The translations under genes were made by a program, and so were the position numbers. The notes under the pieces are model-generated. The model ran no database searches, was not told the origin of the DNA, and saw only the letters and a program-made list of their open reading frames with translations. A stretch of DNA of 64,000 nucleotides from Aralia elata (lineage: Eukaryota > Streptophyta > Magnoliopsida > Apiales > Araliaceae): the NCBI GenBank assembly GCA_034770075.1, contig CM068383.1, positions 8,769,778 to 8,833,777 of the forward strand, in the 5' to 3' direction. Every line of letters begins with the position of its first letter. Positions within the stretch are counted from its first letter, which is position 1. Positions 23,701 through 38,700 of the stretch are shown one piece after another.

Positions 23701-26700
23701 ATTTAAAAATTCATGAAACTATCCGCAAGAAATTATTGAGGATAGTTTAAAGTATTCGTAATTAATTCCTGCGCATAGTTTTTTACGTTAAAAACCCAAA
23801 AGGGTCAGAACGCTTATTCTCTCCTAAAACAAAACTTTCTCTTTCTTCAACCAAACTTCGAAATTCAATATCTTCTTCGTTATAAATCTAAAATTGTCAA
23901 TCTATATTTAATTGAAAAGGTCCCGAAAAGATCTTCAAAATAAGAGACGTTGAATGTTTTGATATAGTTAAAATGCCAAAAGTTGCAATCAAAACTTACA
24001 ATGGTGTATTTCAAAATTCTCAATTTTGGTCATTTTAACTAAATAAATATATGTGTGTGTGTGTGTCTATATATATATATATGAGTTATTTCTTTTCCCT
24101 CTTATTCAAGGATTTAAGTAGTCTGAAAATTGTGTAGCATATCTTTGTGGTGAAAATGATGAGTAATGCCTGGAGGAAGTTCTGAGGATGAGATACTGTT
24201 CCCCTACCTATAAAAAAAATAAAAAAGAGAGATTGTTGGATGATCTATCAGTTTGGGTTTTATCCTGTGAAGATTAATATTAGCAGTGACCTGTAAAGAA
24301 GAAGAAGAAGAAAAAAGAAAAAGAAATAAGAAATAAGAACCTGGTCTACATGGACTTCTCTAATTGTGTTAAATTAGTTATATCAGAACACACATACGCA
24401 CACTTGCATATGTATGGAGTGTAGTGGTTTACATGTATGGTTGAACATATCCCCTGTTAGCATGTCTAATCGTTCATGTTTACTATGTTATTGCATAAAT
24501 CTCTTGTTAGTTTTCTTCAGTTAGATGTAAAAAAATTGTTCAAAATGGGTGAAGTTCCCATACTGTATACTCTGTTATATAACGCCGAGGTGCCATTCAT
24601 TGCAAACAAAAGTAGAATATTAGATCTTTCTAGTCATGGTCTTGTGTCCTGGATTTGGCGATCACATAGACTTTATATGTGACACCCCCAAATCCGGGTA
24701 CTTCATTCCCACAGGATTTGGTGTTCACTATCCAAATAAATCATATTACATCTAACTACTCATAAAAGGATATAAATAAAAACTCTTAACTGAAATAGAA
24801 ATCCTCCTATGAAAGGGTTACAATATCATAATAAAATCAATCTCAGGTCATCTAACCTTAAATAAAACATTAATGTGGAAACATAACATAATTAACATAA
24901 GTCTTATACATAAACACCTTTCAAATAATTTAAACAAGTCTTCATCACTTGTTCGCCTTGCTTTTTCCCTTACTAGTGGAGGGTTCGTCAATTCTTTCGA
25001 CCTTAGCTGCAATGTTATTATGCAAGAGTGAGCAAACAATTGCCCACAAGTATAACAATAATAATAATAATAACATGCGAGTAATCAATGGAAACTGAAC
25101 AATAGAAAGCTCGACTTTTGAATCAAGATTAGAAAACAAGAATCAAAAGTATATCTGAGGGTCACAAGGCCATGAACTATGTCCTAGGTTATCAAGTATT
25201 TCTACTTTAAACCTTTAACAGTCGTAAGACTATGTGGACCTTCTTCTCGTACTTAGGGGGATCATCCCTTCGTACCATGTATGTGCACAAACATCTTAAT
25301 GCTATCGCGTAATATAATCCCCTATAATAGGGTTGTTCGTCTCAGTTTTGACATAAGAGTCCGCACCGAAGGAAGTTCGGTTTGGATAAGCTTCAACAAT
25401 AGTTCTAGAATTTAGAACGCTCATCAACTATGGACTAGTCGAATCAAAGAGGGTTCGCTAGCCATTCAAGGTTTCAATACAATAATGTAAACGATATTTA
25501 AATCGAAGTTTGAATCTCAATGAATACAACTGAATAAACAATAACCGAGGTATTACTTCAAAGAAATTAGAACGTCTCATTCGGAATTATAAACTTGAAT
25601 AAACAAGAGTAAGAAACTTGCTCAATATAAGAACAGGATTTATGAACTTGCTCAATGAAATTAGAGTTACAGGACTTTGCATAACGATAACAAGTCAGGG
25701 ATAGAAAACTTGCGTAATAGTATTAAGTTAAGGATAAGATACTTGCCTGACACGTCTGCTACAATTAATATTATCTATTTGCTCTTTGAGTGACCTATAC
25801 ATTCAAATCACATTGAACAATTAATATTCATAGCTCAACTAATTACTTCCTTTATTAAACGATTGATCACTTCCGAAAACATAACTTAAACCTACACTCT
25901 TAAACTATTGTTATTCTTTTACATACTTATCATGTTGCATGATATATGTGAAATTATTTTATTACAAAATCTGAAAAAATTTCATTTTCTAGACCCGGTT
26001 GACCCGACCCGGACCGGCGCTGCGGCGCCAGGATTACACTATGCACCGGCGCTGCGGCGCCGCGATGCAGAATCAGTTCCTCAGTTCACGAAGAACACAA
26101 AGGAGGACCATAAACTTCCAATTTCTTTGTTCATACAACAATTTAAGCATACCCAGTTGCTATAATTCATATATGATCATTACCCAACCCTTCTAGCATG
26201 ATTCTAACATTATAAACCACGTAAACCATGAATTTAAGAATTAGGTTTTTGCCATTTCATTAAAGTTTCTTCAAATTTAACGAGATTACTCATAACAGAT
26301 TCGTTACTACACCAAATCAGTCCATTAAACTTGCATTCTTTTCGTTTCTTAACATATAAACACAATCAATCATCAATTTACAGATTAACATACAAATTAA
26401 GCATCAATTTTTATACATATAAGCCATATTCGTATATTTTTCACTGTAAATTCAAAACTCTATTTTTAAACATAGTTTCATGGATTAATTCAACCAAAAC
26501 AGTTTATAAACATCATATAGTAGATTATACATGCACATTAACAATTATAAACAACTTCCCAACACTTTGGTCATGAAAATTTAATTACAGAGGACTAAAA
26601 AATCAATTTCCAGTTAAACCATGAAGAACACAATTAAAAGCTTGAGATTAAGAATTTTACCCTTAATTCCTTGTTTAAACTAAGCAAAGATGATATAATA

Positions 26701-29700
26701 CTCCTCTTGATTCTCCAAAACTCCTTCAATCTCAATTTCTCTCAAGTTCTCTCTTTTTCTCTCTGTGTTTTAGCCTTATGAAAGAACTAAAGTAAAACGT
26801 ACATGGTAACTGATATGCGTGGGTATCAGTTAAGCGCATTATGGCCTTAACTGATCCCATGTTCTCAAGGCCATGTTTGGTTAGCCTTTAAAAGGCTCCT
26901 TCCACTTTTAATTAACTTACTTATTATATAGTTTATTTGTCACACCTTAATTGATCAAATTATTTTATTTAAATTCAATTAAATTAAAACCAATATTACT
27001 CATTAAATCAAATTATCACATAAATAAAATTCTTATTTATTAATTATAACAAATCAATAAATCTCTAATTAATTATTAAATTAATTAGAACAACATTATA
27101 ATTATTTAATAACTCATTTAATTAAATTATTCTACAACAATTTCATCAAATATTTATTTAGCTCAATAAATAAATCAACACAAATATTTATTTAATTCAA
27201 TAAATATTTAAAGATCAAATATAAAAATCTCGTTCGTTACATTATACACTTTGGCACACCAACTCTGAATACTTAAATACATATCACATGAAAAGAAGGT
27301 GATATACACCGACAAATTCTTCTTGCTCCAGGTATTTAGTAACTTATATTTTCAAATAATTGTAAAGTGGATCTAATTTCTTGTTTTTGTTGCTCTATAG
27401 CCTTTTGAGTTGTTTCATACTATTCTGCTGTTCAATAGAACTTCTTAATTCTAGTTTGGTGTTCATTGCCATGGTAGTTTTTCTTCAATTCCACTTCATT
27501 AATGCTTCTTTTTCATTCCCAAATGCTGCAGGAGTATTGGGCATCTGTTGGATGTGCAATAATGCAGTGCAGCAACACTGAGGTAATCAATAGTATTAAT
27601 TTTTGTTTTGTTGTTTCATTATATACGTACCTTCACCTGCATTCTTCCGATATGTTGTTGCATTATACACGTACCTTCACCTGCATTCTTCCGATATGTT
27701 GTTGCACTCTGACCTTAATACTGTTATCTTACTTTAATTTCTCTTATCCCTTTTGTTCTTATTGACTTATTTCTTGAAACTATATTCAAATCTGTCCTGA
27801 ATTCTATGGGTTGGTTGTGTTTTATTGAGCAAGTTACATGTGATTGGCAATATTGCTATCAATGCTATATGACTAAATGGTTGAAAACGAGCTCCAGTAT
27901 ACTGGTCTAGTGATACATAATTATGCATATTTCCCCTCAATAAATTTTTTATGTGTGAACAAGCACTATATGGGGATGCTTCTATACTTGCATCTAAGTA
28001 TTCAATTTTCATTGTTCTTGTTAGACATTGAACTTTTTTCACATTTTATGGTCCATCTGGTTTCCACTCACTTTTCTGAGTTATAATTCTTACTTTTTGG
28101 CAGGTTGGAGCTGGAACAATGAATCCTCTGACATTTTTAAGGGTTCTTGGACCAGAACCATGGAATGTTGCGTAAGTATGCTTTCAAAATTGTAAATCTT
28201 TATGCATTGAAATTAATGGGCACACATGGTCTGCCCCTTGCACCTACAGGAAACCCTAGTGGAAAAACCGAAGGTGATATCAGATAGATTTAATCTAAGA
28301 AACTCATTACACCTACACCTGGGTGTTGTGAGCTATGGGAAAGGGTTCCGGAGAAAAATTACTTGCTGAAGCAATTACCATAAGGTTGAATTTGGAAGTT
28401 GCTTAATGTAGGTAGAGATGGCATGCTTGGGGAATTATAAGAGCTATTTTGAGGATTTGGTTGTTCTATGTAGATTGCTGTCATATATGCCTATTTCTAA
28501 TCATAGGTTTCTACTTGTGTAATTTTAGATTTGTTGCTACCACTTTTTACAGGAAGTCAAGTTTTCTTCTTAGTAATATGCTGTGAAGCCTAATCTTGTC
28601 TTCCTTTTATTTTCTGGCTACCACGAGTCCGTGAAGGCTCTTTTTCTTCTCTTTTCCTTATGCTTTCCTCTCATTGATTGGACTTGCTGATGTGTTAGCT
28701 TCTGGTGGAAGGTATGTAGAGCCCAGTATCCGGCCAGATGATAGTCGTTATGGTGAAAATCCAAATCGGCTTCAAAGGCACACTCAATTCCAGGTTAACT
28801 TTGGTTTCATGATTTAATGATATAATCATGTTAGATTTATTTACCTTGTTCTGACTATGTTTTATCTGTCTCTCTAATCTTGTTGCATATTCATCTCAGG
28901 TTATATTAAAGCCCGATCCTGGAAATTCACAAGACCTGTTTATTAGGAGTTTATCAGCCCTAGGTTAGTGGTTTGACTTTTAATATTATAATAATCTATT
29001 ACTGCTATAACGACCATACTGATTATTTAGCTGATAGTTTTAGGGTTGCTGATGTCTCATGTGATGATTTCTACTTGTGCAATTTCATGTCATAATTACT
29101 CTTCTAATGTGCGAATTACCTATGTATGTTAGCGCATGTACTGGTATGGGCCATGTGACTATGCACCCATGCTGCCTCCAAGCATTATGAGAGATTTAGG
29201 TTTGACAAAAAGCTAATAATATCTCTGCTAAAACCCGTAAGAAGACATTGTCGAGGTAGATGGACAAGGCAATAGTTAAAGGATATTGAGGTTTCAATCC
29301 AGCAATGATATGAGATAATGGCTTATGCATTTATACAACTTTTATTAAGTGAATAATGATGTGATTTCTGTAGTTGATGCCACATTATACTTGTAACATG
29401 CTTGCTCTTAGTTACATAAATTGATACGAAGGAATTAGGCATGCAAATTTATACTTCATGTCAAACAATACCTAAGGCTCCACGAAAATACTTTATTCAC
29501 TTGGTATGCAACCCTCGAGAGTATTATAAATTTTGATGGCCTGATGCATCGACGCAAAGTCATTGTTAATCGTCCTAGCTTGTGCAAGTGAGCTGAAGAA
29601 ACTCTCAATCATTATCACTCTCACTCTTGCACTTACGAACCAAGATTTTTTTTGAGCAAGGGCCTTGATGGTTAACAACTTACATGAAAACAATTAATAA

Positions 29701-32700
29701 CAAGTTAAATAATTGTCAAAGAGAGGCATTATTATCTACATTTTGATCGTCTTTTTTCTTAAAGTATGACAGTTAACTTCATCACTAGCCTATTATGTTG
29801 TGAAGATTAATTTTAATAAAGCATACTGAAAAACAAAATTTATTCACATACATTTATTAAATAAAACATAAGATAATAACATGTTTAGAAGAACTAACTG
29901 CACGACAAAATACTCACAGTTTTTGATTTAATTGTTTTTTGTAACTATGTCTGAAATGCATATTAATGCATAAAGAAAAGAATTCGCTCCTCTTGTCTTG
30001 TCCCTTCCTACAACGAGAACTTTTTCTAGGAGTATAAAATCTGCCATTTTATATTCTATTTAAAATATTACTTGTGTATTCAATATATAATAGATATACA
30101 AAATACTATATGCTTTGGGCAGCTTATGATTTGTGACTGAGAAGTTAACAAAAGAAATCTGGTTATTGGATGCGTATTTAGTCCAACCGTAGTCACCTTC
30201 TTGGATTTGTAAATTGTAATACATATATTGATGTTTCCCTTCAGCTATATCACATATCCTTCTTATTGTTGAGCATGATACATTGATCAGTTCATTATTT
30301 AAATTGATCGTGAAATAGGACAAGTGGTTTATCATCCTTTTAAGTAAACAATATCAAAGATAGATCACTCTGGTCACACTTATATGTGGTTTACTCTGCC
30401 AACCTTTTATTTTCTTTAAATTTTCAAGAAAAGCCTTAAGAATTTGCAGCTTGATGCTTGACAGGTATTGATGTTAATGAACATGACATTCGTTTTGTGG
30501 AGGACAACTGGGAGAGCCCGGTAAGATTGTGTTATACTGGTCAATTAGGTGCACAAATAAACACATATAAATGTTAGAAACTAAACAAGTTCATATAAGT
30601 CTTTTGAACATCAGTCAATATGATATGGATTGATTGCAAGCTGTGCAGTTCGTTACCTTGATTATATTACATTGCACAGGCCCATGTATTGAACACAAAA
30701 TCTGTTATCTTTTCTGTTTATATATAAATCAGTCTATTTGTCTTTGTAAATGCTTCCGCTTTTAACTTAAAATACTAGTAGGTGCTTGGTGCCTGGGGAT
30801 TGGGCTGGGAGATTTGGATGGATGGCATGGAGATCACACAGTTTACTTACTTCCAGCAGGTTCTTACTTTCACTTGAAGAAAAATGGCTCTTTCATTTAT
30901 GGATTATGACTTTTTTAAGCCTTGAGCTGGCTGCATTAAGTTAATTTCAGTTGCGTAGGACATGGTGTTCCATGAGCATCCCTCTTATATATTTCCTTCT
31001 TATTCCATTTCTTATTTAATTTTTTGTTTTCTAGGCTGGAAGTCTTCAGTTGACACCAATATCTGTTGAGATAACTTATGGTCTTGAACGTATACTTATG
31101 TTACTTCAGGTAATTGTATATCAAAGTTTGTGGCTTACCATCTCTTTTGGTTTATTTTCACATGTTTCCCACAAAAATTTCCTAACTGATATGCAGGGAG
31201 TTGATCATTTCAAGAAAATTCAATATGCGGATGGAATTACATACGGAGAGCTTTTCTCAGAAAATGAGTAATAAACTAGTCGATTTACTGATTTTTTTAT
31301 AAATAATTTCATTCCCCACCACGAGATATTAACTGTTGAAACTGAGAATAGTTTATTTCCTTGAAATTAATTTCTCTCTATTACATAGGTTCATATATAT
31401 ACACAAGTATCCTAATTACAGTTATGGTAATCCCTAAATTATAGTAATGTGTACGCACTGATTATGGAAACTACAATCATGACATATCTTCTAACACTCC
31501 CTCTCAAGTTGGTGTATGTCTTGCATACTCAACTTGAAACATAATAGATGAAACATCTTACTACTAAGACCCTCATAGTTGTCACGGCGCCACGGCGAGG
31601 CATGGCGGTAGCCGACCGCCAGGACGCCTAGGCGACAAGGCGACCGCCATGGCGTCCGTATGGCGACAAGTCGTTCACAGCGTAAAATTTATATATTATT
31701 TATTTTATTTCACAAGTATATTGACAATAAAATTTCATATATATTAAAATTCAAAACATAACACTATGAAATATCATTAAAAAGCATTCACAAAAAATTA
31801 CTATTGAATTTATTTCAACAATTGACCCAAATAAGAAATAATTCATCAAATTAAAATATTAAAGTATTTTTATTTTTGAGTGCATTACTAATTTAGTAAG
31901 TACTTATTATAAAATAAATATTAGTAGTTAATATTGAATTTATTTCAACAATCGATCCAAATAAGAAATTATTCATCAAATTAAAATATCAACATATTAT
32001 CATTTTTAATTTTGAATGTGTTATTAATTTTGTAAATACTTACTACTAAATAAATATTAGGTTCCAACATATAGTAGTATTAGTATAATTAAATTAAATG
32101 GTCTAAAATAATCTTTGTTACATGGAGTTTACAAAATGACAAAAATATATTAATGCAGCACATGGGACAATGGATAATGAGATACATCAAATTCCTTAAC
32201 ACAATTTCCTTCGAATATAATACATTTATACAATAAGTGGATAGTGGGATGCAGCACACTATAGTGGATAGTGTCCTGCATGTCCAAGTGTCCAACCAAT
32301 CAACAAGTGTCCACTGTCCAAAAAAATAAAATATATATATATATATATATATCGGACCCAGCAGAAAGAAAAGGGTAACAAAAAAAAAGCAACAGCCAAA
32401 CAGAAGAATACAAAAAGAAAGCACCGACCAAGCATGCATATAGTCAGACAGAAGAAGATAAAAAGAACAACGCAGTCAAGCAGTAAGCAGTAAAGAGGGG
32501 AAAAGGAAAAAAAACGAAGCATCCCCGCCGATTGGAGTGCAAGCAGCGTTGCCGGAAAAGTAGTTGTCTCTCGGTCGCGGCCTCTCGCCCCTCACAGTCT
32601 CTCTCGGTCGCAGCCTCTCACGGTCTCGCCCTCGCAGCTTCTTGCGGTTTCGACTTCGATCTTCTTCTTCGAACTTCGCAGCCTCACAGTTGCTCGACTT

Positions 32701-35700
32701 CGATCTTCTTCTCACTTCTATGTGAATCGAATTAGTACTAGGGCTAGTTTTAGTGCCTCACGACGTCGTTTTTTTTAACCCGGTTCGAATTTGGGTCGAT
32801 CCATACCCAGCCAAGTCGCTCGATCAGCCGGAAAGGCGTCCAAGTCGTCGCCGCGTTGGCCAAGGCGACGATTGTTTTTTCTAGACGCTCGCCTTTCAGC
32901 CTTCGACCAAGTCACTTGCTCGCCTTGCCTGTCTGTTGTCGACTGAACGACTTGGCGTTGCCTAGGCGACGCCGTGACAACTATGAAGACCCTTAATCAA
33001 AATATCAGCAAATTGATGTTCTGTTGACGAAAGGTAAGCAAATAAGACCACTAGTTAACTTTTCTTTGATGAAGTGTCTATCAATCTCAATGTGTTTCGT
33101 TCTATCGTGTTGTACTGAGTCGTTTGCAATACTAATGGTTGTCTTATTATCACAAAATAACTGCATAGGCCTTTTAGTTGTAACACCCAAATCTTCTAGC
33201 AAGGCTCGAAGCCACATTAGTTCACATATACCCAAGGCGATAGCTCGATATTCAGCCTCAGCACTGGATCTTGTCACCACGGACTCTTTCTTACTGCGCC
33301 AAGTAACAAGATTACCTCCAACAAATGAACAGTAACCTGATGTAGAACGGCGATCTTCTATGGAGCCAGCCCAATCTGAGTCGGAAAAAACTTTCACTCT
33401 CATATGACCATGTGGTGCGAACAATAAACCTTTTCCAGGAGCAGACTTGAGATACCTCAGAATTCTGTAAACAGTTCCATATGACAATGTCAAGGATCAT
33501 GCATATACTGACTCACTATTCCCACAGCATAAGATATATCAGTTCTAGTATGAGAAAGGTATATCAATCGTCCCACCAAACGTTGATATCTTTCTCTATC
33601 AACCGTAGATCCTGTGCCACCTACTAGATGATGATTAACTTCAACAGGAGAATCAACAGGCTTACATCCCAACATGCTAGTTTCTGTTAAAAGATCAAGT
33701 ACATACTTCCTTTGAGATAGAAAAATCTCACTGGAAGATCTTGCAACCTCAATACTAAGGAAATATTTCAAAGGACCAAGATCTTTGATCTCAAACTCTT
33801 TGGCCAAATTTGCTTTGAGATTAACTATCTCTTATTTATTATCCCCTGTCATCACGATGTCATCAACATAAATAATAAGAATGGTAGTCTTACCTTATAT
33901 CTATTTGATAAATAGAGTATGATCTGCTCGACTCTGCTTGTACCCAAATCTTATCATTGCTTTGTGGAATCTACTAAACCAGGCTCTGGGAGATTGCTTC
34001 AGACCATACAAAGCCTTTCGCAGCTTACAAACCTTACCAATGAAGCAAAACCAGAGGGTATTTCCATGTATACTTCCTCCTCCAAGTCACCATGAAGGAA
34101 TGTATTTTTCACATCCAATTGCTGAATATCTCAGTCGAAGTTTGTTGCACATGAGATTATAGTACGAACAGAGTTCATCTTCGCTACAGGAGCAAATATC
34201 TCCTGGTAATCAATTCCATGGGTTTGAGTATACCCTTTTGCAACTAGCCTGGCTATGCGGCTTCTGTTTGACTGTATATACCTATTTGCAACCAACTGGT
34301 TTTTTTCCGTAAGGAAGAGTAACTAGTTCCCATGTATCATTCTTTTTCAGGGCATTCATCTCCTCTATCATGGCCGTTTCCAATTCTCATCACTAATTGC
34401 TTCTCTCCACCCCTGAGGAACAGATATTGAAGACAAAGAAGAAACAAAGGAGTGGTAGGATGCAGATAATTTATTATAGGCTAAGAAATTAGAGATAGGA
34501 TGTTGAGTACAAGATCTAACTCTTTTTCTAAGAGCAATAGGAATGTCAGTATCATCAGAAGAACAAGTAGGATTAGGATTCTCACCATTAGCGTTATCAA
34601 GACTAGGTTCGGAGCAGGGTTGGTGTAGTGGTGCAGAAACGGTGACCTTATTCTTGCCTCTTCGAACATAGGTTTTCAACTCAGGCTCATTCTCTTGTAA
34701 CTGTAACTCCCCCTGTGTAGAATTATCAGAAACAACAACAAGAACAGGATGTAACTCCCCCTGTGTAGAATTATCAGAAACAACAGGAACAGGAGAAGAA
34801 TTTATAGGATAAGATGGTATAGTAGAACTTGTAATACCAGCCTCAGGAGGAAGTTTCTCCTCATCAATAACATCCTCCCTCTGAGGAGAAGGTGAAGAAG
34901 AATAAAAAGGTTCCAATTCCAAAAAGTTACATCCCGAGTGATAAATACTTTGTGTGAAGGAGGATGATAACATTTATAACCTTTTTAGGTTGGAGAATAA
35001 CCAATGAAAACACACCTAAGAGACTTGGGATCTAATTTTCCCTGAGCAGGAGATTTATCATGAACATAGCACACACAACCAAAAACTCGAGGCGAAGGAG
35101 AAGGACTTGTCGTGTGTTAGAGAAAAGAGATGGGACTTTTGTTCCCAAGAATTCTAGAAGGAATGCGGTTTATAAAAAATGCAGCAGTCAGAACAACATC
35201 TCCCTATAGAAATTTAGGAGAGTTCATAGTGAACATAAGAGTGCGGGCTACCTCTAATAAGTTTCGATTTTTCCTTTCTGCTACTCCATTTTATTCTGGA
35301 GTTTTGACACATGAGGTTTGAAGAATGATGCCATGCTGAGAGAGATAAGATGCAAAAGCATTATTATTACTATATTCACGACCATTATCACTATGGAGAA
35401 TTTTGACTTTAGTTTCAAATTAGGTTTGAATCATTTTATGAAATTCCTGAAAACAATTAAACACCTCATTTTTGGAACGAAGAAAATAAATCCAAGTGAC
35501 ATGAGAATGACAATCAATAAAGCTAACAAACCATCTATAACCAGAACGAGAAACAATCCGAGAGTGTCTCCACACATCAGTATGTATAATAGCAAAAGAT
35601 TCAAAATGTCGATTGTTAATAGCATAATACATAGAACGTTTATGTTTCCCCAATTCACATGGTTCACACAAAAACTGAGTTTTATTACATTGTTTAACTA

Positions 35701-38700
35701 AAGATGGAAATAAAGACTAATATAGAAAAAGAGGGATGCCCCAAACGTCGATGCAATTGATGGAGAAAAGTCAGGTTGGAGTCAGAAGTAGAGTGAAGAG
35801 CCTGAGTAGAGAACATGTTAGACGAGGGAACATCTAAATAATAAAGACCACCAACTGCACTACCACTGCCAATCTTTTGTCTCGTCACCAAGTCCTGAAA
35901 AAACACAATGAGTTGGGAAAAAAGTTACTGAACAGTGTAAGGATTCAGAAAGACGTTAGACAGATAATAAATTTGCAGTAAATGAAGGAATATGAAAAAC
36001 AGATAATAATGTCAATGAAGGAGTACAAACTATAGAACCACTCCCAGAGATAGAAGAAAGGAAACCATCTGCTACTCGAACCTTGTCTTTTCCAGAACAA
36101 GGCGTGTATGAAGTAAAGAGGGTAGAGGACCCGGTCATATGCTCGGAAGTACCTGTGTCAATGATCCAACTAGGGCAAGTTGATGAAACATTAAAAGCAC
36201 GAGAATGTGTACCTGACTGGGCATAATGAGAATAAGTAGATTTGGAATAGAATTTCCGAAAAGCTGAGATTTCCTCAGGAGTGAGTACAGTAGTAGTGTC
36301 TAAAGCACTGGATGCATCAACAAGAAGTGTTGTAGTAGTTACAAAGGCCTGAGATCCACGACCACTACTAAACCGACCCCCTCGCCCTTTAGGACGTCCA
36401 TGAAGCTTAAAACAACGATCTCTGGTATGGTTCTTTCCCCCACAGTAATCACATTCGCGGGATTCCTTCTCAACAGGAGACTGAATGGTGGAGCTAGACT
36501 TAGGATACGAAGCAACCATGGCTGATCGGTCAACAGGATTTAGAACCATCACCCGACACCTACTTTCTTCTTGTTGGACTCTAGTGTGAGCCTCTCGCAC
36601 TGATGGAAAAGGTGTCTGACCAATCAACTGTGCTCGGACTTGATCAAATTCTATATTCAAACCGGCCAAGAAATCCATAACTCTATCTTCACTAACAAAC
36701 TTTTGATAAGCGGTTGCATCTTCCAGACATTTGGCTGCAAAAACCCAGTAATGATCAAGCTCCTGCCAAAGTGCATTAATTTCTACAAAATACTGTGCCA
36801 CAGACTTCTCCCCTTGACCCAGCTCACGGATTCGTTTAAGGATGTCATATGCCTTAGACATATCATCAGAAACAGAGAAAGTTTGAGAGATAGCCTCCCA
36901 AAGTTCATATGTCGTGTCTAAGAACATGTAACTACTCCTCATACTCGGTTCCATTGAATTAAAAATCCATGTTTTCCCTATAGAGTTATCTGATTTCCAT
37001 TCTTCTTGGGCTACACCTGCTTGTGTAGGCATGGTTGTTGTACCATTGATGAAGTGTTGTATACGGTTAACTTCAATTGACATACGGCATGCTTGAGACC
37101 AAGCTAGATAATTATTTTCATCCAACTTAAATGGGCTAAGAACCGAAGCAGAGTTGAGATGATGATTTCTAACCAACTGTCCTTTATTTCAATAGTACCA
37201 CCACTATTAATGGAACTAGATTCTGCCATGATGAGGTAATAGGAGCAACAAGAATATCCGAGGAAATATCAACAAGGATAATTTAAAGGCTAAAAAAAAT
37301 GGCAGTGAATTATTCCAGAAAGCAGAGCAGTGCACCAGCAAGGTAATACAAAACTAAAGGAAGAGCAGTACACTAGCCACGGATGTTACTGTCAAAGAAA
37401 AGCTTAATAAACCTGAATCAAACACTACAAGACCACTGTAGATGGCAAGAGGAGAGAAAATTGACCACCCTGGAAGAAGTTGTGTCGGCAAAGGTTCGCC
37501 GGAAAAGTCTCACGCGCCGGCCAAAGGTGGCGCGTGGCGTCGGCGCTGCTCGAGTGAGGAGGCGCATGGAGGCACGTGCGATGGTGGGTGAAGAATCTGA
37601 CACCTCTGTGACGACTGACTGGCACTGGGTAAACTAATTATGTTCTCAATTTCGTCATATAAATTGATTCGACTAGTTTTCTAAGAAGTAAGAATAGCAG
37701 CAAAACTGATAGTAACGATCAAAGGCTCTGATACCATGTTGAAACTGAGAATAGTTTATTTCCTTGAAATTAATTTCTCTCTATGAGATAGGTTCTTATA
37801 TATACACAAGTATCCTAATTACAGTTATGGTAATCCCTAAATTATAGTAATGTGTACACACTGATTATGGAAACTACAATCATGGCATATTTTTTAACAT
37901 TAACTTTTTCCTGTTAATTAGTGATGTTAACTTATCTTTCGAAATAGGATGAAAGACTACAATAGTTAGAGGTAGTGAGTACAATAGTTGTAGAAAAGTG
38001 GAAATGCCGAGCAAAATAATTGTCTTGATATATAGAATGTTGGACACAAGTAAAATAATAGAGCCATGGAAAAGCTTAAGCGGGTGGTGTATGAGTATGT
38101 CACTTGGATGTTCTTTTTCGGTGTTAAATGAGAGACTAGTAACGCATGAGTGAGATGAAAAGAGAGTGAACCTAGATATGAATTTTCAGGGGATCGAAAT
38201 GGATCCAACCCATTTCTCTGCAGGCCATGTCTTTTCCTAATCACCTTGTAGTATGGGGAGTTGGGTTCCAAAAGCAACCATCACAACCATTGTGTAAGAA
38301 CAGAGATTTTTTGAGATACAAAATTCTTCAAACCCAATCATAGTTCTACCTTAGGGGACATTCATGCTCCTAGCAAATGAGGTGATCTCTCTTGTCATCA
38401 TCCACCACAACTATAAATAATCTTTCTACTTGTCACGCTCATCTGGATCTAGGAAATATATTGTAGAGTGATAATAACTCCAGGGATTGGCTTAATTACA
38501 TATGTTTCATCTTAGTAAGGCATAACATATAGAATCTTGTCAAAAAAGACGCACCTGAATTAAAGTAATACAAGAGTTTTGGTGAAAAAAGTAAAAAAGA
38601 GACTAATTGAGTTTATATTATACATACACTGTTCTGCTCTGTATGAAAACCCCTATTTTTTGAGATTTTGTGATAGAACTACTTACTCAACTAATAGTAG

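Larger units (their letters stand above)
31334..37899 (-). mobile_element. Copia LTR retrotransposon 1, antisense in intron 9, with nested hAT
   Basis: Both 163-bp LTRs (31334-31496 and 37737-37899) start TGTTGAAACTGAG or similar and end TAACA. The element is flanked by TTAAC at 31329-31333 and 37900-37904, a perfect 5-bp duplication. Read on the minus strand it has a primer-binding site matching initiator-Met tRNA next to the 5' LTR, gag, protease, integrase, reverse transcriptase, RNase H, and a GAGAGGGAG polypurine tract before the 3' LTR. The order integrase then reverse transcriptase marks it as Copia. The LTRs are about 95% alike by eye. A hAT element sits near the 3' end of pol. Confidence 0.93.
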
